The translations under genes and the position numbers were made by a program. A stretch of DNA of 64,000 nucleotides, taken from positions 3,476,501 through 3,540,500 of the forward strand of contig CM064658.1 in the NCBI GenBank assembly GCA_032717465.1, written 5' to 3'. Below are positions 11,151 to 21,492 of this stretch, piece by piece. Positions within the stretch are counted from its first letter, which is position 1. Each line of letters starts with the position of its first letter. Source of the stretch: Coenobita brevimanus. Its lineage: Eukaryota; Arthropoda; Malacostraca; Decapoda; Coenobitidae. The notes beneath the pieces were generated by a model that ran no database searches, was not told where the DNA came from, and saw only the letters and a program-made list of their open reading frames with translations.

Positions 11151-11997
11151 GTGGCATGGCCCAGTGTTGTATCAGTGAACCAGCAACAAGGAAGACTATT
11201 TACAAATCAAGTGGAGACAGTCTTGCTGGTGGAGCGAGTCACGTCAGTTCGTGCCTGACCCTGCCTTGGACCTGCTGTCTTACCCTACACCTACCCCTGC
11301 CTCTGCCTACACCCACCTCTGCCTCTGCCTACACTCACCCCTGACATCTTCAACTATCCCTGCATCCCATATACTGTATAGCAAACGTAACAGATAAATT
11401 TTTCCTTCATTCAGTCCTTCTATCCAGAGTTACAAGCCACAAACACCCCTGTTATTTAAGCCTATCCCTGCATTCTACAACCAAGATAAAACACACACAC
11501 ACACTCTCTCTCTTCTGCTAACCCGCACTCCTATAGCCACCAGCTTCCTTCAGTTCAGATCCATTCACCTCGTCCTTTCATCCACATCCACAAGTCTACA
11601 GTCATCCACATCCCTCCACCTGCTTTTCCTCCACCAACACACACGCCCACGACCATCCTCTCACCCTCATCCATCAATCTAAACCATCCATCCAGGTAAA
11701 TCCATCCCATTCAGTAAAACCCATTCTCACGCATCCTTCCTTCCACATCCTCCCACCTACACTCCTCCAACCATCCATTTCCTTCCCCTACAGCACTCAT
11801 CCATCCATCCATCTCCCTACACGTACAGCCATCCATCAATCCAGTCCAATCCCTACACGACAAACGCTCCACCAAAAGGCACTCATCTCCGTCAATCCAT
11901 CCACTTCTTTCCTCCACCCTAACTTCTCCGCTTTGACCCCTCTCCCCACACCTCTCCACCTCCGTCCACCTCTCCGCATCAGGCCTTCCACTCGACC

Positions 11998-12860
11998 ATG
12001 GCAAAACATAAAACAAAGGTAATGGCCAGATATTTTTCACCATTTGCTTTTCACAGCTTCCTCAAACTTCACGCTGACGTACAGAGAGCGAGAGAGGTTT
12101 ATAAATAGCCATCAGTGCTTCTGTTCCTTCCTTTACTTTTCAGCGGTGGATGTTGTGCCTTGTGAATTATTATGTTTTGATTTCTCTTGTCCTGTTCACT
12201 GTGTTGCAATGCTTAAGCCCCTGAATGGAGATGACGTGGTGTGTGTTTTATATTTTACGATGGTGGGGGACGCCTTACCGTGGTGGCACTGATATAACCG
12301 AGCCACTGCCTGGTTATACAAACGTCCCTCTGCTCCCTCCCTATCCCCTGACATGTACAGGACTCATACAAGACTACTGTACCGGTATTAGAGAGGGTAT
12401 TTTTAAGACGTGTCGGCGGGTCTTCTGGTAGATCAGTAAAGTCTGCGTCTGTGCAAATCAAATCCTTAAACTGTTCCCTGCCCCAGCCGGGATTTGATCA
12501 TGGGTCCATTAGGATTGCAGGCACCTCTCTACCGATTCAGCCACCACCTCCCCCAAATAAAACAAAGTGGATGACTGATTAACAGACAGGTGTAGATAGA
12601 CAAAGAGATAGATAGATATAAACAGATAGGCTGATAGATAGATAACTGCTGTGCCTCTCCCCATCACAGCACCATCAAGGACGCGAGGGGGGGCTGTTGG
12701 CGCTGTCCCTGTTGCTGTTGCCTTGCCTGGTGCTGTGCTTGAGTGACACAGAGCACCACCTGCCCCAGAGTACCCATCAGGCCTCCCTTGGGCGCCTCCT
12801 TTCTGGCCGGCATGTCACTTTCACTACGCATGAACAGGTAAAAAAAAAAATAAATAAATA

Positions 12861-12904
<44 letters not shown>

Positions 12905-13194
12905 TAAAAGCAAAAAAAAAGTGATGTGGCTTTTTAAGATTTTTTTCACCTGTCACTTTACAGGTAAAAAAATTAATTTAAAAAACTAATTAAAAAGGCG
13001 AAAAAATAAGGAATGGGCCTTATTCAGATTTTTTTTTTTTTTTTGCTGCTGGGATACAGAAGGAAAAAAATAGGTAAACCAGGGAAAAGAAGAATTATGA
13101 AGTAAAAATAAGTAAAAATTGAGAATAATTTAGTGAATTTCAGGAAAATGGAGGGAATGCGGAAGAAATTTTGCTCAGTTCAGTATTGTGCCAG

Positions 13195-13286
<92 letters not shown>

Positions 13287-13534
13287 CCTGGTGTTTGCAT
13301 GTCCTGGTATTGGAATGTTCTAGTGCTGGTATTAATTAATGCTGGTGTGACTAATAACTGGAAAGTCCTAGTGGTGGTATAACTGATGAATTATTTTCGA
13401 TGTTAGAACTGGTACGAATTGGTGTTATATGACCTGGTTGTGAAATAATACCTCTTACAATGCCTCTGTGTGCCCTGGTGTTGGAGGGGGATACCTTTAA
13501 ATTGAGCCTGGGACTACTACTACTACTACTACTG

Positions 13535-13566
<32 letters not shown>

Positions 13567-14569
13567 GTCTCTGTGTCGGTATTGAGCTTGTGGCTGTAGA
13601 AACAAGCGTCACTAACATTTTCCTTTTTTTTTTACTTTACTGGGGGGACTATGGCAGGCAAGATCCAAGAGTCTCACAGAGACAGGAGAAGGACCTGGAA
13701 GAAGCAGGGTCATCTTAAGGCATCGTCGCAGCCCTGATTATACGACGCCAGACAAGCCAACAGACGCCGGAGAGAAACCTGAAGACGCTGTAAATTTTGG
13801 CAAGACACAGGCTGCACACACCGCTAAGAAAATCGTAAGACGGGCAATTGGAAATGCTGGAATGTACGTAGTTGAGGATCCTGGAGAGATCTGGAAGAAG
13901 CAGCCGGGAAGCACTGATAGGAAAGTCACGGGAGAGACACCTGGAAGATCTGGAAAGGTAGGTGGAAAGACTGGCAGGGTATTGTACATGGGAGAGGAAG
14001 TATACACTGGAAACGTTGACAAGACATTAAACGTTGCGGGGGAACCTGGATTCGACGCAGCGACAATGTACGTGAAAAATGAACCAGTAAACTACGAGGA
14101 GACACCGCACGTAGGAGATGGTCCAACAATTAACACACTATACGGTGGAGTGCAGGCAGGAAATGTAGGAGAGGGGATTGGAGACACCGCGAAAACACCA
14201 TACCTAGAGGACATGCCTGGAAGCATTGACATTTTCCAGGCAGGGATGAAGCTTGGAGACCCTGAGAGGACACCATACATAGGAGGGACACCTGGAAGCG
14301 CTGACCCTCTGTACCTAGGAGAAGAGACTGGGAGAATTAAAGAAACGCCGGGAGAGGAGATTCAAAACACTAGAAAGACGATGCTCGCAGGAAGGCCATC
14401 CATTAACCCCAGCCGCACATTTTCACCCACTGCCCTCCACGCTAAGGATTCCATGGCCGTAACACCTTCACCTCTGCTACTGGAACTGGTGAAGGAGAGG
14501 ATCCAGAAATCGTCAGAGGGGATTTCCATTTGTCCACTCCGTCGAAGGGTGTTGGATTCTTCCCCTTAA
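11998..14569 (+). CDS. Gene 3: secreted 366-residue G/T/P repeat protein, three exons
   Basis: Exon 1 is 11998-12018 (MAKHKTK; start context GACCATGG; donor AAG/GTAATG). Exon 2 is 12670-12837 (acceptor CCCCATCACAG, donor CAG/GTAAAA). Exon 3 is 13658-14569 (acceptor ATGGCAG, stop TAA). All joins are phase 0 and the frame is open throughout. Residues 16-34 (LLALSLLLLPCLVLCLS) form a clear signal-peptide core that spans no other frame. A furin-type RHRR site lies at 84-87 and a dibasic RR at 124-125. From about 126 to 325 the protein has degenerate 25-residue repeats around TPY..., PGS.D..Y.G and G(E/D)TPG. The C-terminus is non-repetitive and ends LRRRVLDSSP. The mature part is nearly Cys-free. 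No family was recognised; a processed extracellular protein or precursor is inference. An AATAAA lies at 14905-14910. Confidence 0.7.
12484..12552 (-). tRNA. tRNA-derived SINE head or tRNA pseudogene
   Basis: On the minus strand the sequence GGTGGCTGAATCGGTAGAG fits an A box and GATCAAATC fits a B box at tRNA spacing. The stems pair imperfectly. It lies in intron 1 of gene 3. The nearby block GGACGCCTTACCGTGGTGGC (about 12268) recurs in similar form at about 22607, hinting at a wider SINE-like family. Confidence 0.4.
12855..13570. repeat. Simple repeats in intron 2 of gene 3
   Basis: The intron holds (TAA)n at 12862-12900, (CT)n at 13197-13238 running straight into (AT)n at 13239-13282, and (ACT)n at 13513-13566. 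A-rich DNA lies between. No exon was seen. Confidence 0.85.
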
Positions 14570-14596
14570 TGAGGTATTTGGAGATGTATTTAAGGT

Positions 14597-14815
14597 GGGT
14601 GTGGCTTCATGATGATGATGATGATGATGATGATGAGAGTAATAATAATAATGATGATGGTGGTGATGATGTTAAGAGTAATGATAATGATGAGAATGAT
14701 GATAATAATGACGATGGTGGCGATGATGTTAAGAGTAACGATAATGATGAGAATAATAATAATAATGATGATGGTGGTGATGATGTTGAAAGTAATGATA
14801 ATGATGACTGATTTT
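14597..14815 (+). repeat. (GAT)n and a 57-bp tandem repeat after gene 3
   Basis: Three 57-bp units begin at 14653, 14710 and 14767. Because 57 is divisible by three, one frame reads as a 19-residue Asp/Asn-rich repeat (DDGGDDVKSNDNDEN). This frame differs from that of gene 3 and starts inside its last codons, so it is more likely 3'UTR than a second protein. Confidence 0.8.
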
Positions 14816-14969
14816 TTTAAAGTAGTGTTTTTTATGTCAAGTAACTATTATATATATATATATTTTTTTTTTAACCATCACAATCAATCTTGTTACAGTT
14901 CACCAATAAACGAGTGGAGACAATAACGGTGGCTACTGCATTATACTGTACGAGACTTTCATCCTTGTG

Positions 14970-14973
<4 letters not shown>

Positions 14974-15033
<60 letters not shown>

Positions 15034-15885
15034 TGTATTAGCAAACAGAGCAAGGAAGGGAAGGAGGGAAGAAAATGCCCAACCTTTCCACCCTTAACCT
15101 GGCCTAAAAAATGAATGGAAAATTTTATAGGAAAGACAGAATTGGGAAAGACAAAACAGGTATAAACACTTCCCTACTATTATCACACTTTAAGATATGT
15201 ATTCCGATAGATTTTAAGTAACACGATTTTAAGAGTAGGAAACCCAAGAATATAAAGGGTTAAGTTACCTTTGTCTAATTAATTCAGGTACATGCTTTCC
15301 ATTATGTATTTTCAGATTAGTACATCTGTGTTACAGGACGCTGGTGTTACATGTACTGAGCCCTTACATTACAGGGGTTACAATAAGAGATTATATTTAG
15401 TAACTGGTGTTCAGTTGCCTTTACTGTATGCCTGTATGTAAGAGAAACAAGAGTAATGTAGGGAATATATTATTATTTTGCTCTTAGCCAATAAAGTATA
15501 CAAATCGTGAGACAATATTCAATTCATTTGCCAATACGCAGGGTTATTAGTAGAAATATTAACCTTATTATTATTATTATTATTATTATTATGAGAGCCC
15601 CCAGAGTTGTAAAAGGGGTTAATGAAGGCCGTATCTAACCCCTCCAGGTCGAAAAATCTCTCTCCTCAGCTGAATAAAATCGTCTGAAGGCAACAAGGAA
15701 GAAAAGGGGCAACAAACAAACATTACAGGAGTGAATTAGTTGACATAATTACTCATACTAATTATCCTCAATTTATTCTTTAGTAATTAACCCTTTAGCA
15801 TCTGGGACAATGTTTATGTTTGTTTCCTTGAGACCATCAAACTATTTTAAAGAGCTTAATGAGGAAGTTTTTCGTACTGAATGGG

Positions 15886-15979
<94 letters not shown>

Positions 15980-16720
15980 TGACTGCTTAAGACCGTGCAT
16001 GATTTAACTTTGATATTTTTCACTATGCTTTTTTTTTGGCTTTGATGACTTTTTGACTCTGCATGAACTTCAGGGTGTTATCTCTTTATATTATTTTATT
16101 TATTTATCTATCTATTTATTTATCTATCTGTCTGCCTATTTATTTACATATTTATTTCTCAGTATTCATATTTCACGATCTTATTTGGTGACCTCATCCT
16201 CGTCTGATCACTGCACAATCCTGACCTGCCTTGACCTTGCTGCTGGCGTGATCTTGACTCAGTATAGATACGACTCTCCGTAATCTTGACTTACGCTTAT
16301 TAATGCAACTCTCCGTAATCTTGTCTTAAGCTGATCTTGCCTTTTCGGTGAACTTGATTTTGCACAATTTTTTATGTACTCGCATCTTGACCTTTTATTT
16401 CTAGTGACCTTTTCTTAGCATTAATTTGACCTAGCATGCTCTTTTTTTTTTTTTTTAAGTTCTTGGTATCTGCTCTTGGTATATTTTTTTCTTCTTGTTT
16501 TTCGTGGTCTTGCTTTGGTCTTTAGTCTTGCGTGATCTTGGTCTAGGTTGGGTCTTTCCTTGGTCTTCCCTCCCGTGGACTGCCTTGGTCTTCCCTCACG
16601 TAGGCAGTCTGGGAACTTAGAGACTATTTCTTGGTATGTCTATAAGGTCCTCGGTAATCTGTCAAAAGTGAGAAACTGTTACTTTCTTGAAAAATGAAGG
16701 AGCTAGTATCTATATAACAA

Positions 16721-16777
<57 letters not shown>

Positions 16778-16812
16778 ATTATGCACTGAAGCTGTATTCT
16801 TATATGATTTAC

Positions 16813-16854
<42 letters not shown>

Positions 16855-16867
16855 CACTTATACTTAC
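14974..16867. other. Spacer between genes 3 and 4: simple repeats and a half fold-back
   Basis: Present are (GA)n at 14974-15028, (ATT)n near 15568-15592, the right half of a P1 element (about 15616-15700, core 15668-15686), (GT)n of about 90 bp at 15888-15978, diverged units carrying the word CTCCGTAATCTTG near 16280-16330, and (GA)n at 16727-16772 and 16820-16850. The last exon of gene 4 should lie here or below, but I could not identify it. Confidence 0.7.
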
Positions 16868-16936
16868 GAGCCCGAGTCAGCCTGGCCCCCCCTGAGCCTG
16901 ATATTGTCCCGGGTCCAAACACATGGCCGGTGGTGG
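16868..16936 (-). CDS. Gene 4, exon 7 (69 nt)
   Basis: The acceptor TTTTTTCAG and donor CTC/GTAAGT bound a 69-nt exon, phase 1 at both ends, reading TTGHVFGPGTISGSGGARL and so on. The (GA)n/(CT)n tract begins shortly after the donor. Confidence 0.6.
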
Positions 16937-17811
16937 CTGAAAAAACCATTAATATTTTTAGCTTTTTTTTTTTTTCACAATTAAACAAAAAAATATTAGA
17001 GATGTTACAATATGTGGACAAAATTTTAGCAGTGGACATGATGCGAAAATGGTGAAACAGATAACAGCGTGTGTAGAGGGTGAGAATGTAAGCGCCAACC
17101 ATCCATTCACTCGATGTAGTGCAGCCTTCAAGTGACTGCAATACGTGACTAGCCAAATGTCTTCCGATAACCCAAGAAATAAGCTGGGTGGTAACCATAC
17201 AACCAAAAGGACGCCTGGTGGTTTAGTGTCTCAAGAGCTTCAGTCATATAGCGTCCGAGTTTCCATCGAAAGACTATAGTTGACTCATTTAAACTTGGCC
17301 CAAATTTTCAGGCGTCCCGTATTAAAGTGCAGTCAGCTGTGTTACAGAGAGGTCTTATAGGCACGTTCTGTCTCCATAAATGATCTTAGATGGATAGAAC
17401 GTGTCAGCAAATCCAATGTATATCGCTGCTGACAACCTATGTGGGAGATATGAGTCAGTAAGTTCCTCTCTCTATCACTGCTGACTACACTATCACTGCT
17501 GACTGTCCATGAGGTAGATAGATCGTGTCAGCAAGTCAGCAAACCCTGTCCATACCACTGCTGACTGTCCAAGGGTAGATAGAACGTGTCAGCAATATGT
17601 ATATCACTGCTGACAACCTATGTGGATGATACGAGTCAGCAAGTTCCTCTCTCTATCACTGCTGGCTCCACCTCGGCTACTTACAGGTCAGGGCCGCTGC
17701 ACCAGCTGGCCCGGCTTCAGAACGGGAACCACCTTGCACTGTTCCAAGTCCTTCCACCGCACCGGCGTAGTCTGACAAAGTGGGGATATAAGCGTTAAAA
17801 CTAGGCTAAAG

Positions 17812-17876
<65 letters not shown>

Positions 17877-18617
17877 GGCATTCGTCTTTTTTTTTTTTTT
17901 TTTCACTTTTTTCGGGACTTAATTTTGCATATTATGGCCTATCGATTTCTTTTACGTTATTTATATTTCAAATAACGAAACAAAAAAGAAAAAATAACCT
18001 ATCAATACAGACGGACAGGGGGGTTCAAATTTGGCGCTCTCTAAGCTCGTGTGTTGCTGGTACGGCCCAAGCTGCTTTTGCGAGGAGGGAAGGTACTCAA
18101 AATGCTTCGCGGAATTAGTAGTCAAGCATGGAATGAATAAAGAGCAGACACAGAAGCACGGAAAAGGGTTATGAAAAAGAGTTATGGGAAAAGAGTTATG
18201 GAAAAGAGGTATGGGAAGGAAATTATGATGAAAAGGAGACCCTGATTTTGCTGAGTGGGCCGTTCCAGCAACACACGAACTTTGAGTTGCGTAGGCAGCT
18301 CCGGACAAGAACAAAAACAACAAAAAATATAGCAACACCAACAATAACAATAATAAAAACAATAATAACACTAATAATAACACTAATAATAATAATAATA
18401 ATAATGATAATAATAATAATAATAATGATAATAATAATAACGATACTTACAGCCCTTCGCAGCGTCGCCTTGTCCAAAAGATTCAGACGCTCCCGCAATA
18501 CTCCCGTTGTAGGAGGCGATCCCTGCGACTCCTAAAGGGGGAAGAGAAGATGGTATGCTGAGTCCAAACCTTCCTCTTGAATACAACCGTCGATGTTATG
18601 TCCAGGTCCTTATTTTC

Positions 18618-18674
<57 letters not shown>

Positions 18675-19152
18675 CAGACAGACAGGTAAGAAAAAAGGTA
18701 AACAAATTAAGGACATTTTCTCACCTGTTGACGTAAGGTTGGTTCTGGTGTCGGTCACTGTCCCGCCCGTGGATGCCGCAAATCCCTCCTGCTTTGCTTG
18801 GAAGGCTGGCGAAGAATGAGACAAGGATAGCGAACATTTAGATAACATTTTCTTTCACACGCATGTCCTTTCAGTCGGATGGAGCGTTTTATTTACCTGT
18901 TCTTTCAACCTATGGACGATTTTCTTCAGCTCACAATCCTCCCTCTCTCTCTCTCTCTCTCTCTCCCTCTCAGAAGTTCCTAACCCCCCTCTCTTGCGCT
19001 GAGAAAAATCGTCCATTGGCAGCAAGAATACAGCGAAAAATAAATCACTGAACTGCAGATTTTAAGACTCGTTTTCTTGGTCATTAATAAGACAAGGTTA
19101 ACACGTTATTTTTTTTTTACCCCTTAATAAGACAAAGTTAGGACGTATTTTC

Positions 19153-19217
<65 letters not shown>

Positions 19218-20686
19218 CCCATATACACACTCCACGGTCTTACCTCCCTTATTGCTTGGCCTATTGGGGTCATAGCGAGGTGGGTAGGGTGGATATGGTG
19301 GGTAGTAGGGGGGATACTGGTGCCCGTAGCCTGGAGCAGGGTACTGATATGGTGGTCCCTGGGGTGGGTACGGTTGCTGTGGTGGGTATGGTTGCTGTGG
19401 TGGGTATGGTGGCTGATAGTAGGGTGGTTGGTAGGGTGGTTGGTAGGGGGGTTGGTAGGGGGGTTGGTAGGGGGGTTGGTATGGGGGTTGGTATGGGGGT
19501 TCAGGGTCCGGTATGATCCCAGTCTTCCTCGGTAATCTCGCCATTAGTGACGCTGGGTACTCCTCCACCACTACGTATGTTGGTTCTCCTGCCACCCCTC
19601 CTGCCAACATTCCTGCCAACAGTACTGCCAACACGACCGCCGCCTTCTGCCAACACCCAGCGCCAAGAGAAAGGTGAGAGATAGGGTGTGAAATGGCTAG
19701 GTGCCGTAAGAAGTATCGTGTAAGTCAATGATATTTTGTTGCTTACTCTCATTTAGTTTGTATGAGAGATTACTGAGGATATAGGTAATACAAAATGCGG
19801 TGCCAAGGTACAGCAAACCCGTCCCCGGCAGTCATTTTAGCGCTGACGTATGAACACAACAGGATATCTTGTCAAAAATGTCACATATCAAATTTGGGGT
19901 AAATCGGGTGAAAACTGACGATTTTATACCCATTTGAAATTTTAGGCCCGACCCCCCCTACCGCTTACTGGAAAGGTGACCCTCATGACGAAACGAGGCC
20001 TGTTATAGGACACAGATTTCAAAGATACACCTTTAGGTTTTGGTTTCATGTCGATATGACGAATTTGAAAGGAGTTATGGCGAAAAAACGATTTTCACTC
20101 GTCCCCGTTTTTTTTTTCTTACATTATTTGGGCCTACAGCCTGGACCTTGGCCCAATTTGGTCCAAAAATTTAATCAGGTGATCAGAAGGCCATAGCCCA
20201 TCATCCCTGTAATTTTAGTCAAAATCGCTCGCGTAGTTTTCAAGTACAGTTGTTAACAGACACACAGACAGACAGACAACAACCAAGGAAACAGACAAAC
20301 CGAGTGAAAACAATACCCGTCCCCGACCCCCTCCGGGGCGGGAACAAGTAATAATAATAACAATAATATAAGAGAAATCGATCCCTCAAACTTATCTTCA
20401 GTCGACATTTCGCTTGTAAAAGAAAACAGAAATTAGTAAAAGAAAATACGAACGTGAAATTCCTTACACTAACCACCCTGCCTTCATCTTAATAAAACAG
20501 AAATGGATTAAAGGAATCAGAAAACGTAAAATCGATCTAAAAATCCTGGAAATTTAGGATACAGTAAATTGGTAAAAGAAATGTTGAATATGTGAAGCCC
20601 AAAACTGACACATATTCCCGTCTTCAACTTAAGAAAGATGGATATGAAATGGTGAAATAGAGAAATCGTCCCCTGTAACTTACCAT
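16868..20686 (-). CDS. Gene 4: secreted PPYQ-rich protein with a modular Gly/Ala-rich tail
   Basis: Exons read on the minus strand: ATG (20686-20684, donor GTAAGT), 19646-19244, 18805-18725, 18531-18451, an uncertain one from 18298, 17771-17685 and 16936-16868. The first join is phase 0 and all later ones phase 1. The start MKAAVVLAVLLAGMLAGGVAG is a textbook signal peptide with cleavage near residue 21. Residues about 50-125 are Pro/Tyr/Gln-rich with six PPYQ units, PPQQPY and PPYPP. The rest is Gly/Ala/Ser/Thr-rich, and each small exon encodes a 23-29-residue block. No stop or 3' exon was found, so the model is 3'-incomplete at about 240 residues. Composition recalls arthropod cuticle or egg-coat structural proteins, which is inference only. 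Its direction is opposite to genes 1-3. Confidence 0.65.
17685..17771 (-). CDS. Gene 4, exon 6 (87 nt)
   Basis: The acceptor CCCCACTTTGTCAG and donor ACCT/GTAAGT bound an 87-nt exon. In the phase-1 frame it reads YAGAVEGLGTVQGG and then SRSEAGPAGAAALT, matching the style of exons 3 and 4. A second frame also opens up to a stop, but it has no matching phase. Confidence 0.6.
18250..18298 (-). CDS. Gene 4, possible exon 5 (3' edge unclear)
   Basis: After a T-rich tract and the acceptor TTGTCCGGAG, the phase-1 frame reads SAYATQSSCVAGTAHSAKSG. No phase-1 donor follows; the nearest GT is out of phase. An inverted, diverged copy of this block lies on the plus strand at about 18044-18085, so this may be a decayed or skipped exon. 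Confidence 0.3.
18451..18531 (-). CDS. Gene 4, exon 4 (81 nt)
   Basis: A strong acceptor (TTCTCTTCCCCCTTTAG) and donor (GGCT/GTAAGT) bound an 81-nt phase 1-1 exon. It reads GVAGIASYNGSIAGASESF and then GQGDAAKG. Confidence 0.65.
18620..18671. repeat. (GA)n microsatellite in gene 4 intron 3
   Basis: About 52 bp of uninterrupted GA between exons 3 and 4. A similar (GA)n lies at 17815-17872 and (AAT)n at about 18343-18440. Confidence 0.95.
18725..18805 (-). CDS. Gene 4, exon 3 (81 nt)
   Basis: The acceptor CTCATTCTTCGCCAG and donor ACAG/GTGAGA bound an 81-nt phase 1-1 exon reading AFQAKQEGFAASTGGTVTD and then TRTNLTSTG. It has exactly the length of exon 4. Confidence 0.65.
19244..19646 (-). 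CDS. Gene 4, exon 2 (403 nt; signal peptide and PPYQ region)
   Basis: The acceptor GTGTTGGCAG is followed by AAG GCG GCG GTC, and the donor is GGAG/GTAAGA. The exon encodes residues 2-135: the signal peptide, a charged linker (EEYPASLMARLPRKTG) and the Pro/Tyr-rich repeat region. A (GT)n tract (19159-19215) sits just past the donor. Confidence 0.75.
19795..20360 (+). mobile_element. Dispersed element with a CAGACAGACAG motif and a G/C-rich hairpin end
   Basis: The segment includes TTTGGTCCAAAAATTTAATC, a GTTTTCAAGT word, a run of CAGACAGACAGAC, then CCCCGACCCCCTCCGGGGCGGG followed by (TAA)n. A related block lies at 24420-24720. This build (unit ending in a short hairpin and a simple tail) is typical of non-autonomous retroelement 3' ends. 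The family is not identified. It sits in intron 1 of gene 4. Confidence 0.4.
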
Positions 20687-20769
20687 CTCGCCGACTTCAA
20701 GGCCCGCAAGAATCAGAACGTAAAGAGAGGGAAAGAGAGAAGCAAGGCCGTTCCCAAGACGCGACCTCT

Positions 20770-20801
20770 TGAGTGGATGTGCCGTTCTGGGCGTTCTTAT
20801 A
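20770..20801 (-). promoter_or_regulatory. TATA/Inr core promoter of gene 4
   Basis: On the minus strand GGGATATAAG places TATAAG at 20801-20796. A TCA initiator has its A at 20770, exactly 31 nt downstream. It predicts an 84-nt 5'UTR ending at the ATG/donor at 20686. With the signal-peptide exon this makes a consistent 5' gene end. Confidence 0.6.
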
Positions 20802-21224
20802 TCCCCGCCAGAGGTCCTTCAGTGGCTTCGTTAAGGGGCCCTCCTCTGGCTGTGTTTTGATACATGGCTGAGTTTTGTTACAGGAGACTGAATGCGTGGA
20901 GATGAGTCGTGATGTTCTTGTGGCAATAGAGAGGAGAGGAGGGGGTTGAGGAGAGATTTAGAGGGAGGGAAGGTATTGATAGCTTAGGGGAAAGGTATGG
21001 AAGTGGTACAGAAGAAGGTAGAATGTGGGAAGAGAAGAGGAAATGGGAATATAGAAGGAGAGGAGAGGGCCAAGTGTGTGGAGATGAGTGGTGATTTTTC
21101 TGAGGCAATAGAGAGAAGAGGAGGGGTTTTAGGAGGGATTTTGAGGGGGGGGGGAGGGTATTGGAGACATGGAGGAAGGGTATGGAAGTGGCATTATGGT
21201 AGAGGGAGTATGAGAAGAGAAGAG

Positions 21225-21276
21225 GAAGGGAGAAACCTGTACTGTACACAGGTGTACAGTACAGGTTTCTCCCTTC
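21225..21276. repeat. Perfect 25-bp inverted repeat with a 2-nt loop
   Basis: Arms 21225-21249 and 21252-21276 are exact reverse complements, read around the centre TGTACACAGGTGTACA. The palindrome marks the junction where the 185-bp array is interrupted. Confidence 0.9.
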
Positions 21277-21423
21277 ATTCTGACTTGCCGTAAGTGCTTG
21301 GGATAGATTAAAAGCATCTACTTGCCCGAGTGCCAGGGGGTTAACTCATCCTCTTGATGCCCACAGTGGGGGCGGAGGGACGTTGGTTACAAGATTGTGA
21401 CAACGTGAGTTAACTTTTACCTG

Positions 21424-21492
21424 GTCGTGGTGTAGTGGTATGCTGCCTGGCTCTCATCTGAGAGTCCCTGGTTCGATTCCCAGCATATTGGT
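21424..21492 (+). tRNA. tRNA-Glu-like fossil
   Basis: The A-box-like TGGTGTAGTGGT and B-box-like GGTTCGATTCC stand at tRNA spacing, and the anticodon-loop segment CTCTCAT would read CTC (Glu). The T stem is broken and the acceptor stem is absent. It lies in the insert that splits the 185-bp array. Confidence 0.4.

Noticed and set aside
16550..16620. Possible eighth exon of gene 4
   Set aside because: An acceptor-like CCCAG precedes an open frame, but the sequence is a degenerate AAGACCAAGG repeat and its Lys/Arg-rich reading does not match the other exons.
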